A stretch of DNA of 64,000 nucleotides, from contig WBMZ01008662.1 of the NCBI GenBank assembly GCA_013400975.1, positions 124,001-188,000 on the forward strand, in the 5' to 3' direction. The position numbers and the translations under genes were made by a program. The stretch comes from Atrichornis clamosus (taxonomy: Eukaryota; Chordata; Aves; Passeriformes; Menuridae). Shown here piece by piece: positions 23,601 through 35,847 of this stretch. Each line of letters begins with the position of its first letter. Within the stretch, counting starts at the first letter, position 1. Below the pieces are notes generated by a model that was not told where the DNA came from, did no database searches, and was given only the letters and a program-made list of their open reading frames with translations.

Positions 23601-26600
23601 CAAATCACATCCTCTTGCCTCATTGTCCTTCCCTCACAAGAATATATTTCATCTTTATTTTTCCTCCACCTGCCTTACTCCTGATGGAAAGAATCTATTC
23701 CATGTATTGCAACCTGATGTTAAAATTATTTTCTATAGTGCTTAATATTTTATTTTTCTTAAGACTTAATTTCTGAATTTTTTTAATGGGAAAAAAGAGT
23801 TCACAACAACTTTGCAAAAATGAAATGTCAGCATTAGGTGGTTCAGGGAAGTACCACGAATATTTTGCTATTGCCTTCTCATATTTCTGGACAGCGTGAT
23901 ATTTCTTGCTGTATCTGTGTTTTTGCATAGTGTTTTCAATTACAATATTTGAAAAAGAATGTTTGTTTCTCTTTTGCAGTGAACATTTCTGTTTGACATC
24001 ATACAGTAATTCCTCATCAGTGGTGCTTGAAATAAGTGAGCATTAAAGACTGAGATAATATTGTGTGATTTACTGCTGAGTATGCACCTCACACCAGCCA
24101 AGGGAATGGGACACCCTAAGTGTTGAAGAGATTTGGAAAATGACTTAGCCTCTCTCCCAGATTTATTTGTACAAATGGTCCCTTTTTAACATTAAACTCC
24201 ATAGTCAAACCTGCCAATTCACATTTCTTCCCTTATTTATTTTTCTTTAAAATTTATTTGGTTTTTGGTTTGTTTTGGCATTTTTTTCCCCCACCTCTTT
24301 GATTAATGGGAGCAAAGAGATTAAATAATACTCAGGTATTTTGCTTACTGCAAATACTTAGTGTAAATTTTTTTATTATCCTTTTCCCTGCCACTGCAGT
24401 AACATTTCCATAGATTATTGTTACAGATATATTTTACAATAAAGTAATGAGTAACACAACACAAACATATCCATTCTCTTAATTAAATAAACTACATCTT
24501 TTTGGCTGAATCAAATAATAATATTATTTATAACTCAAATTACATTCCATAAACTATGCTCTCATCTATAAAGAGACTATAAATGGCATGGTAGGGTTCC
24601 ATATTGGCTTTTTTCTTTTTTTTTTCCAATGACTTTCCTGTTGACCCCTCTTTTAATTTACAAATAAAACCTTGACTTTATTGACTGCAGGCATTGAAAA
24701 TCCACCCTGGGATGTGAGATCAAGCTGTGTCCATTCTGCTTTATGCCAAAATAGACTCCGGTTCACCTCCTTGGCGCTGAGGTGGCTCTGCAGGACTGGC
24801 AGAACTGTAAAGCAACAACAGTGCTTTTGCCAGTAAAAAGATAAAGTGAACGAATTCTCTCAGAAGTAGGAAGATACCAATTTTCAAGTCAGCTTTATAG
24901 AAAACAGCTGCTCTTTGAAAGAAATGCTCATAGGAGAGTTGGGGTGGGTCATCTCATTGTTTGATGTTCCTGCGCAACATTTTCCCCTTTCATCTTTCCA
25001 GTTCAGCCTGTAGATCAGCTCAGCTAAGGTGTTTGTGGCTGTGGCTGTGTAGTCCCTGTCAGCCGTGCTGGACTCAGGTGTTTGCGCCTTCTTCAAGTCC
25101 TGTGCACCCCCTTCAAGCCGTTTGTGCCTCTATGCTTGTGTTGATACAGTGCACTGGGTGGTGGGGACTTCTGTGCAGGTCCCAAGCTCACCTCTTTGGA
25201 GCCAGGTCCTAACACAGCTCTGCAAACACTTGGGCTGTCATGTCCTTCTGCTTCTGCGTTTGCGGGGTATCAGATGAAATCTAGGAAATCAGTTTCCTAT
25301 TTATTTTTTCCCAATACTGGAGAAAGGTGAGTATTCAGCCAATTTTTTGCAATTAGCTATAAAATCTTCGAATATTTTATTGAGAGTCAAGCCTCCATAT
25401 CATAGTTGGCACATATATGTTCTCAGTGGGAGTCTGATGGATATAAAATCCTTTTGGACAGAGCACAAAGACTTTGAGATATTCAACTTCCATTGGGAAG
25501 TGGGTGTCTCTGTTGAGCTCAGGAACCCATGCGCACTCAAAAGTGGGGATCAAGCCCTCTCCTGCCATGGAGCCTATCATGGGAGAAGGGCTCACTCCTT
25601 GCAAGGACAGGAGTTTACACAGGGCAGAGAAATATGGGCAGAGCAGAGAGGGTGCAAGGCCTGACAGCAGTCAGAAAAGGTGCCAACAGGGACTGCTCTA
25701 ATGTTTTTTTCAGAAGTTGCAATTGTTCCTGCTATCAGCCAGGAGTACTGGGGCACATGATATGTGAGAATTACTCTTAGGAAAATGGCAACAGATGAAG
25801 CCAGGCAAACACATGGTTGTATCCAAAGTCACACGTGAAGCCCCCTTCCCCATCTGCAATGGGTCTTAGCACTCTTGGCAGAACACAGGTTCAGCTGCTC
25901 AATCGTATATTTCACTGTGTTATGTTTCTCTTTTGTTAAAAAATAGAGAAAAGGTAATGATGCACAACAGACAGCTGCCCCTCGAGCTCTTTCAGGATGT
26001 GGACCACAAAATCCCAGATTCAAACTCTGGGAAATAATTGGCTACGGTTCTGTTGGTTCTTAGGGAAATGTAAAGTTCATAGTGACCTGCTGACGTCAGG
26101 GTTGACAGCTGCCCAGTAGTATTTGCCTCTCCCAGCGGCTGTCCCTGCCAGCCCACATGCCACCAGCCACGCTGAGAGCACTGACCTCATCATGCAGTGC
26201 TGCAGCAACCCTTCTGGAGAGCCTGACGAGCATGGAGGAGCAAAGCTGAAAAACTGTTTGTACTTTATAACAGGACAGGTTTAACAGGAGAAGAAACACT
26301 GAGCCATGGGAAACGTGCACTGGCATTTACAGTTCCTTCTGCAGATACATCCTCTGTGCCAAATGTGATTCTTTGCACTGTCTCCTTAGGTTTGATGAAA
26401 AAAATATTTAGTGGAACTTTATTTTTAATCTTAAATATAATTTGGCTCACTGGATATACACTGACATGTAGACTAAGAGAAAAGAAAGATAATTACAAAA
26501 GCAAATTAAAATATCTTCCATACAAACCAGAAATTTACTTAGAATTTCTTCTAGAAGTAATTGCTTTGTGCTTGGTTTGGCTGGTGATGCAGTTAAGTTG

Positions 26601-29600
26601 ATTTTTAACGTAATTTTTTAGGTTTCCTCTGCAAATAGGTAGTTCAGACCTCATTTTGATAACCACAGCAATCTGAATATTCACTTGTTTCTGCCCAAGG
26701 AGTAAACATCTGCATGTGGCAGAAAATGTATCTATTAACACTGAGCCTCTGTAAAGATTTCCTACCAGCCACCACCAAAAAGGTAATTTTTTTCAGGAGT
26801 AAACCCAAATTTATGAAAGCAAAGACATTCACAGTTAAGACATTGACTCATTTTTCTCTTAGCTCAATACAATTTGTTTATGTATTACAGCATCTGCTGC
26901 GTGTTATGTAAGACCTATTGCAAGAACTTGTGATATCTGATGAATAAAGGACAAAGTCTCAGTTTGATTTTGAATTTTCATGGTTAAGTGAATTCTTCTG
27001 TAACCCTGTCCTGGGTCTTCCTGCTCCAGATGGTTCAATTGCAATTATCTCTTTCTATGATTAATGGAAAAAGTCCTGTCACTGAGTGCCTTGAGATTGC
27101 AACCTTGCATGTACAAGTGTAATCAAAGGACATTCCTTAGGAAAAAGTGCTAAAATCCTCATTTAACAGACAAATGTATGTTTGAATTAGATGAACTGCT
27201 AAATTGCATTAACAGAAGCAACTTTTGCATTTTATGAGTTGTCAGTCACTTAATTAGAAGAACGATCCTGTGAATCAAAATTCTACCCTTACCTCAATTT
27301 TCAATATTCAGACGTCATGGATATCCATTTTGACATCACACAAACTGGTCAGCAATCAGAAAGCTTAATCTTGTTCATTCCATTCAGATGAGTATTCTCA
27401 CCAGGGTTAATGAAGTGCTCATAAGAATAATATGAACATGGTTATTTAAATCTTGCCTAGATAATGTTAAATCATATGATTAAATCCCTTTTTTCCCCCT
27501 CAAGGCTACTGACAGGAAAAAGTAACCAAGACTCACAAATATCCAGTTATGATCCAGTACAAACCACATACATTCCCAAGCAGAAAATTAAAAAGAAGTT
27601 TCTTTAAACAGAAATATGTTTTTAATATGAGAGCAAAGACATAGTAATACTGCTTGATTACCATAATTAACCAGGCCAACTTTAAAAAAAAACCAAACAA
27701 CCCCAAATATGCAGACAAATTGCCTTCAGAAATTAATTGAATTCTACATAAAAATATTTTGCATTTTACTTGCAAATGTACACTTTTCCTGAGGACAGTG
27801 TGTTTGCTCATTTAATTAAACAGTGCATGCCATTACATACCTGAGAATATGCAGAACAGTGGATTAAAGGACACATGGACAACTTGAGTATGGCACTTCT
27901 TGTCTAGCTCTTGAGATGGCATTGAAGCACTATGTCCATTACAGAGTCCCAATTCACTTTGGGAATAGAGGCAATATACACTCAATTACTTCTCTTTATT
28001 TTATGGATACAAAATTGAGAGGAGATAAGTGTTTTTAATCAGTATGAATATGTATTACATACAGAAAACTGCATCAAACCAATGCTGATGCCTCCACACT
28101 GAAGAGCATTTTTAGCAAGGATTGCATCTGCAAGCATGACAGTTTGACAATCACGCTGTGATTAACAGGTAACAAAGACCAGGTAAAGTCCTGTAGTATA
28201 TAATCAACCCCAAATGTTATACACATACACATATTAAAATCCATAAAGTCCTAACTTATGTTGCCCAGTAAGAGACTGGTATGTCAGCACACAGAAAGTT
28301 AACCTGTCCCGTGGACAAAGCTGGGCTGTTGCTCCAGGCAGTGCGATGGGAGGGGAACAGCAGTTCCACGGGGCTTCTGCTTGAGCAGTGCGGGCAGCTC
28401 AGTCACCCTGGGGTAAGGAACAGCATCGTTTATTTTCATCAAATCACCAATAGCCATGGCTAGAAAAATGAATTAAGGTTATGCAGCCTTTGGTATTTTC
28501 CACCCCTTGATTTCTTAATTGGGTAAATAGTTAATACATTTTGTGATTAAATAGTACTTCAAGGGTTACTTTTGTGGTTATTCCTCTTTTGAAATAAAAA
28601 ATCAAAGTAAAATAAGTCAATAACAACGGTTTAAGTCTTTTGGCACTTTCAAATTAATTTATTTTTAGGAAAGCATGGCTTCATTACACGGAATCCACAT
28701 AAAACCCCACCACATATTTTAGCTCAAACCTTCCAGGATATTTCACTTTCAGAGCCAAAATGGAGGTTTTTTTGAAAGAGGAAAAACTCATGAGGTTACT
28801 GATGTGTGGTAATACAGCAAAAATAGATAAGAAACTGTTGCAGTGTTCTAAGCCAATGTGTTCCAGCAGCTACATCATCATCCCTACACTTGGAAAATCA
28901 GCATGCCTTTTTTTTTCCAGGAGTCTCTTAGCTCCCTCCTTTCCTTCCTCAGTCCTGCCTTTCAACCCTCTTGTGTTTTACCCTGTAAAAATATATGTTA
29001 GCCACAGGATTACTGAGGGGGTAGCATGACTTAGCAGGAAAAGAGAGATGGATATCTAGAACAGAAATTAAAAATGTGCAGTAAGAAAATGGTGGAGTAG
29101 ACTATGGAAGACAGTCAGGCTGCTTGTAAGTACAGGCTGATACTGGGATGAGACTAAAACAGAGTATTTAATGTACGCCTGTGGTAATTACCAATATCAA
29201 TATGACTATATAATGGCTGTTAAAAGCATAAAACTAAGAGAATAAAAATTGATAGAATTCATACAAACCGTTATGATAATTTAAATCCTTATTATCAGTG
29301 TTTACTTATGTCTTAGGGTAGAATAATGAACCTTTAATTGCAGGCAAGCAATTTTATGTTAGAATAAATTAGAACTTGGGCACAGTTACAGCATTTATCC
29401 AACAATGCCCTTGATTTTGGCATTCAACATTCTTTATATTAAATTTTAATGCAAAGCATCTGAAGAACACTGTTAATAAAGCTGTTAGATACAACTTATA
29501 TACAATGAAATGTTCCCCCATTCTCTCCCTTTTAACCCACACAGGCCTTATTTTTACAGAACAGCTTCAATGTTTTGATCTCTAGACTAAAGGAAAAATG

Positions 29601-32600
29601 GAGCCAAACAAAATAAAACACACACATGCAACAAGAACAGTTGATTTCTTAGGCTGGAAGGGTGAAATGCAGAATGACTTCTTGTTCCAGGAATGTTTTG
29701 TTAAGCATTGAGAAATATTGCTTTCTAAAGGAACTACACATATTAAACGGTCTTGAACAGTATCATACCAAAAGACTGATGACTGTATTTTAAAAGTAGA
29801 AGATCTTAATCTTAGTCTAGGATAGAGTGAATAGTATCTGTGTTAATTATTTTTATTTTCAGTGCATATTAAACAAAATGAGACCTGTCCTGAACTTGAG
29901 ATTCATTGAGAAGTAATATAAAATGTTATTAAGGGACAGACATGCTAATAGAATAGCAAAAACCTCACCCTTGTGTCAACACAAACTTGATTGTCTCAGG
30001 CAGCCCTTGCCCAAGGTCCACGGCCAGCAATCTCCCCTTCACACACTGCCAGAGGACTAGCTCAAGCACAAAAGTGGTCAGGGCTGCAGCTGAGGTGTTT
30101 TCTTGCCATTGAAAGGCAGATTTTCTGGCTCTTGCCATGCACTGGTGAGTTTGCGAGACAGTGCAAGATGCTGCTGGGGGGAACCTGGTGTAGGGAGCAA
30201 GGTTTGCTGCAGCTATGTTAAAATCTCTACCATAATTACTAATACATGCCTGAGTTAGAAGTTGGAAACCCATAAGATAAATAACAAGGTTACAAATCGA
30301 GGGAGGAGAATTACAGTGACCTTCCAAAAAAAACCAATCTGAAGAGAATGAAGCAGTTCTTACTTTCTCTATAAGCACAGGAAATAAGTAAGAGGAACAT
30401 TAGGCAATGCTGTCTAAAAAAATTTCTGGTGATCAATATTTTAAAACGTCCAGAACCCCAAACTCAGCCACCAAACCCTGCTCCCAACATCCTAAACTTT
30501 ATACAGCCTTTGCAAATAAATTGCAAGGCTCTGGCAAGAATTTAGTACCAAAGACAGGAACAGGATCTGTCTACTTTTCTCGTCTGCCTCAGCTACTTAT
30601 CTTGCCATCTATAATGCCTTATTATGTACATACATACATGTATACATAAATGTTATTCTAAACATTCAAATGTCAATAGTAGTATCACCACAGTTCATGT
30701 TTTAGCTGTTATTAAGCTAGCCATAATTTAAACAGATCTTTGAAAAGTCTAAGCAAGAACTAAATTTGAGTTTAGATATATTTAGGAATAATGCAGTTCT
30801 AAATATTTCAAGTTAAAAGCATTTATTCATAAAGTAAAATGGAGTCTACTCTGGATTTCATGGCTAAAAGTGAAATTATTTGTCCGGCTTTGCATTTAAT
30901 TGGGCTAATTAATGACTGGACTCAGCGTAAGTTGTTCTATTTCCTAGGAAAGAACTCAGCGTAGCATATTTTATGTGAGCTATATTATCTGGTATATGTT
31001 TCATACTAAATTCTAGGGAAAGTTGAAGACAGAATCTTATTTTACATAACCTGTTTCACAATTAAGCCTCTCTGAAACGAAGATGTTTAAATGAGCAGAA
31101 CCATCTTGCTTGTTTTACTCATATAACTTTTATACAATCCACTTATGGCTGATATTTCTTGAGTTCATGTAGCCTTCTATTCTTGATCTCTCTTTAAAGA
31201 TTATTTTATAACTAAAACTGAAATACACACATCAACCTACACACGCAATTTCTCTTAACAGAATTCTAACGCTGTGAGTTCAAGCACTCAAAAGATACAG
31301 AAATGCAAGAATCAAGGCTGCCAGTGAATTCTGAGGTCATGACCCTTTTATGAGTAAGCATAATATTTAATGATCTTCCTCTCTTCTCTGTTGCTGTTCC
31401 CACTAAGAATTTTTCCAGAAGTTTTTGTTTGGCCAGCTATGGAAGGTAGCTCCTCCTGCTCAAGAAGTCCACTGCTAAAGTTCTAGATTTTATTTCAGAA
31501 CTTGACGAGATTTACTGGGTCATACTTTTTTCCTAATAGTGATCATTCATTAGCAGTTGAAGCATGGAAGTGATGTATAGGCATATAAAGTATTTGTCTT
31601 TGCTTGTTATCCATCATGAAAACATCCAGCCCAAATAAAACTGGACAAGGCTATAAGGCACTTACATCACAGGTCAGTAATGGGCAGCATTGGACAGTCT
31701 GATGTTAGTGGGGGCTGGGACTGATTAGTTCCTCCTGAACTGCAATCCATAAGGAATATAAGAAAATAGAAAACATAACTTATTGGTTTGTTAGTTTTTT
31801 TTTAATTTTTTTTTTTTTCCAAACATGATTTTCCTTAGCCTGGAATGTCCATGTTCTTTCTTGTCATAGACAGCTCTGGAAATCCAACACAAAGGATAAA
31901 GCACACGAGAAGAAGAGATTGGATATAGCCACCTGAATGGCATTTTAGCTGTTTTCACTTCTCTGAAGTAGTCTATTGCTATTAAGGAAGTTATCACCAT
32001 TTCTGAGCCCACAGAAAAGTGAATTCTTGATCCAGCATGATTAGAATATGCCATATGAGGTGGGCTGAAACTGATCATAAGTTGAAGTCTAGTTTGGCAA
32101 ACGTTTTGAGCCTGGAGGTACCCCAAAAATTCCAATATATATGTTTAGAAAATTTCGAAAGAAAATATTGCAACTTTTCATTTTCAGCAATTACTTGGTT
32201 TCAAAGTTGACCACAATGTTACAGCAATGTCAAGGAAGGGTTAAATAAGCTTGGAATGAAATGACAGGAGGCAAGTCAAACATCTAGTCTGGTTAAATTG
32301 CCACAGACTGTACCATGTGAATATGCGGAAAGCACTAAAATGCTGGAGTCTCCATCTACCACATAAAGAAAAAAGAAATCTATTTCGTGATAATTTAAAA
32401 CTGTTCCTAGTTATGATTTCTCTGAGTTCAGACTAGTACAACAATTCACTGCAATCAGTCTACTTTGGCTTGGTAGAGAACAAAATGCAACCAGATCAGA
32501 AGCAAAGATGACCTCATGAACTTGCATACCTGCCCTACCTTGGACTGTCATTAACTCATAGTTGTTGGACCAAAGGGATCATAAAAGCTTTGTTGCAATT

Positions 32601-33585
32601 AATGACTGATAGTGAATTTTAAAATCCAGAGACATATCTGTTAAATTAATCAACAACTGTTACCTTGCCCATGTTTATTCAGGCTTTATTTGTTGTGAAA
32701 TATGAGATGACATATTTTACTTGTCACTGTGGAGATGATATTCTGAGTGGGAAGAAAATAAAATACTTAACATGTAGTTAATTTATAATTATTTCTAATT
32801 ATTGAAATAAAAGAAACTTTCTGGATTTTGAAGCTGAAAAAGCCAATTCAGGCATTGAGTTTGAAATGAAAAATCAAACATTCAATTTATATGTGAAGTT
32901 CAGATTTTAGTTTGCAGTTCAAAAATATCTGGGAAAGCATGTAAACATATACATGATTAGCACTTTCTTGGGTAATGGGCATGGAACAGTACAAGTAGTA
33001 TCACCTTTGAAAATGTAAATTGTCAATAAGAATATATGTTAAAAGTAAAGGAAATTGCAAGCTGACATCAAAGGGACTAAGGATATTTCAAGGAAGCTAC
33101 AATTTACATTATACTAAATCATTACATTTTAAGTTGCACAAGAAAAAGAAATTATCTAAAACCTGACTCTACCTGTGCAAAATTTTACCCAAAGTATATT
33201 TATTTATTGATGGAGCTATTCAAAATCTTTTTTGTTTGCAATGTATTTGGTGAAATTAATTTATTTGCAGTTTATGAGTTTTCTGTAACTTACTACGTTT
33301 CTTGTTTAAAAATTATTTTGTCACCACTGCTTTCTGATTTTATCAGTTATTATTTAAATAACTGCGTTTTGTTGACATTTAAAATTGCAAAAAGTATATC
33401 AATTGCAATAACTTCAAAGAGATTTTAACTAGGTATAAGATGTCTAATGGTGATGGAAGCACTGAAACTTATAAAGTGTTTCCATATGAAGCTATATATT
33501 TTGTTTACTTAAAAATAAATTTTTTTTTTCTACCTTAACATAAAAGGTGTCAAAAAATTGCTGCATATAGGTGTTGCTTTGAATA
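17641..33585. other. Long AT-rich stretch without a recognised gene
   Basis: No known gene or transposon was identified over this 16 kb. It includes an AT-rich (AATA)n tract at 20294-20338, a GTTT-rich run at about 22865-22912, and a GC-rich but CpG-poor patch at about 22290-22660 with no assignable content. At 26990-27260 an AT-rich block has homeodomain, TCF-like and TEAD-like motifs. Minus-strand splice-like open segments (for example 20191-20031, 21468-21395, 32111-31933) are hypothetical. Introns of an unrecognised gene cannot be excluded. Confidence 0.45.
20283..20349. repeat. AT-rich (AATA)n tract flanked by an 11-bp direct repeat
   Basis: The 11-mer 'tagtgacaaac' occurs perfectly at 20283-20293 and again at 20339-20349. 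The 45 bases between are almost only A and T with AATA/AAATA units. This is either replication slippage with duplication of flanking sequence, or a very short retroposed A-rich tail with its target-site duplication. Confidence 0.7.
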
Positions 33586-33650
33586 AATCATAGAATCATA
33601 GAATGCTTTGGGTTGGAAGGGACCTTTAGAGGACCTTAAACTTTAGCCAC
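33586..33650 (-). mobile_element. CR1 LINE 3' terminal fragment
   Basis: 'tcatagaatcatagaatgc' followed by 'tttgggttggaagggacctt' is the reverse complement of the canonical CR1 3' end with two octamer units. Only about 60 bases are clearly CR1; after 33650 similarity is lost. The element is therefore either very strongly 5'-truncated or cut by later deletion. It is the least diverged CR1 tail in the window and probably among the younger insertions. Confidence 0.85.
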
Positions 33651-34469
33651 CAGATCTTGTTGTAGAAAGAAAGAAAACTGAGTGAGAAAATGCAAGCTAT
33701 CAATTTCACAACAGATAAGGTAGCATAGGCAGCATTTCAAGATGCAGTATTGTTAAGTGCCAGAAAAATACAAATATGAAGGCCTCATGAAAATCAAGAT
33801 GGAGGCCTGGTATCCTAGTTCCTCAGGGAATGAATATCTGAGGCTTAACTGCTGCAAATTGTTGGTGCATGCTATAAACCCATTTATTTCAAAACTATAT
33901 GAAAGAGAAATTTACATATTTTGGTACCTGAATAATGATTAATACTTGCAGGTTTGAAAGTGTTGGGTTTGAAGATTTGAAACGTTTTCTGCTGAGGAAA
34001 TGTAAAATGTGGGTTTTTAAAAAAATTTTCCCATGTGTTCACTAGCATATACATGGATGAGCATTAATTTTCTTTTCTTTTATCCTTCAGAGTACTGTGC
34101 CTTGATGAAAGGTATTTAGGTGTCAGGATGCCCACAGGAAGAGGAAGAAGGAGCTTTAGCAAATGGAGACATATATCGCCACTGAGGGGTTATGCATTTA
34201 CTTGCATTTTAAGTGTTTGAAATTACTTAACATCTCAGATCCTGTTTTGTAATCAGTGTTTAAAAGATAAATATTGTCTTAGTAATCTGTTAAGCCCCAT
34301 CATTCATCCTTAATTTCTATTCAATTCAAGGTTAATCTAAGTTTCTTGATGTGTCAAGGAACAAAACAGGGCTGACTCATTTCTTAGAAGAATTGAGGAC
34401 CTTAGAGCGTAAAATAGAAAAGCAAATGCCCAGAAATTTTTTCACTCAAATTCCACTCTCATGAATCAT

Positions 34470-34506
34470 CTCTCTCTTTCTCTCTCTCTGTATGTATCTA
34501 TGTATG
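34470..34506 (+). repeat. (TC)n followed by TATG/TATC microsatellite
   Basis: An interrupted 'tctctctctttctctctctctg' run is followed at once by 'tatgtatctatgtatgata'. The compound dinucleotide/tetranucleotide structure suggests a polymorphic microsatellite. Confidence 0.8.
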
Positions 34507-35190
34507 ATATGCGTATAGAAGGAGAGCGCAAATAAAAATGCCCATTATTGCTTTGATTGCCATCTACTCATTCATTTTGGCAGCACCTTGGAATCATGAA
34601 GTAGAAAGTGTAAAATATGCTTTTAAATGTTCAGGTTCTGTCTGTTTATAAACTATAACAGCTATTCCAAATTTTCTATTTGTATTCCTCAAAAAGAGAC
34701 TTGCTTTTAGTGAAGCTGTGTTTCATTGAGTTCCTTCTTTCTTTAGCTAGTTAAATCTTTGGTGGCTCAAACATATTCTCAAACGTGCAGAATTGGCAGT
34801 GGACTTACAGACGGAGAAGATAATAATTCAGTAAGTATGTTTAGTCCTCCTTTGTTTATTTAAAGGATATATTTTTCAAATTTCTATGTTATGAGGTCAA
34901 AAACTCTTCACTGTCAGAGCAGTATATGTGAGTGTATTTCTGGATGGTCTTTTTCAGGGTGTTTTTCCCTTGCTCTGCTCATGCCATGAGCCCAGCAGGA
35001 ACTGTGTGGCCCAAGCTAAGAATCTGTCAAGCTTGACGATGAAATGCACACACTCAGCTTTCATTTTGTTCAAAACATGTGAAGAGCAAGCTGAGGCATG
35101 CCTCCACAAGACCTGAGGATATTATCTTGAGTCTATGACTGTGTTAAGTAACTCATTGAACAAATAGTACAGTATTGTGTTACCACTTAC

Positions 35191-35847
35191 AGACAGTTTT
35201 TAAATACTGTAGTGACTCTCTATAGATGCTGAGGGGGGAGGAGTTAAGCCTATATTGTTCTGAAAGATGTCTGTTTTTGCGTTGAAATCTACTAAAAAAT
35301 GTTCAAAGTTAATGACAATTTTTGGGAAACCTCAGTTATCCATAAGTTTGCTGAAGAAATCAAGTGCAGAGGCTTCTCCATATCATCACATTTGGCTTGT
35401 AGATACCAGATACCATGGACTCAACATTGACAGCTTCTCCTTTTCTTGGTTTCTCACTTGTCTTCTTGAGTGGAGCCATATTGCTGGTTAGACTCATAGG
35501 CTTCCCAGAAAGCAGAGTGGAGAGCAAGGATATGCAGGAGAGCTTCCCTGCTGTGAGGGACAGAGAACCTGCCTTGACTCAAGCTTCTCTTCCCATGACT
35601 TTTTTTTAATTTTAACTTAAGACAGTTTAATGCAGAATGTGGAAATGGTGCTGGAAGTTAGAACAGGAATTCAAAGTCTGCTCCCATCATACTAAGTGCT
35701 GAACTACACAATAATGTGTCCTTTTGGTCCCTTGTTTGCTATAGTAAATCAGAGATTTAGAGACAGGCATCAGCTCCTCACATGTCTCTAATGCTTAGCT
35801 AAATATCACCTTGCCCCTCTGTCAAGCAGTCCTGTATCACCAAGATA
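35191..35847 (-). other. Hypothetical spliced open segments (minus strand)
   Basis: Four short open segments, read on the minus strand from 35847 down, can be joined in frame: 35847-35810, 35483-35458, 35350-35293 and 35228-35191. Each is bounded by AG on the upstream side and GT on the downstream side, three of them with a clear pyrimidine tract (for example 'tgatttcttcag' and 'cctcccccctcag'). The phases run 0 to 2, 2 to 1, 1 to 2, 2 to 1. The translated pieces match no protein I know. Segments this short are often open by chance and I chose the frames after seeing them, so this remains a hypothesis. Confidence 0.15.

Noticed and set aside
31933..32111. 179-nt minus-strand open segment with a strong acceptor ('tttttggggtacctccag') as a coding exon
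   Set aside because: It stands well alone but has no phase-compatible, convincing neighbour: the next candidate downstream (near 31.7 kb) has an in-frame stop just before its best donor. No known homology.
34470..34506. CRISPR-like or tandem coding repeat
   Set aside because: It is a plain dinucleotide/tetranucleotide microsatellite with no spacer structure.
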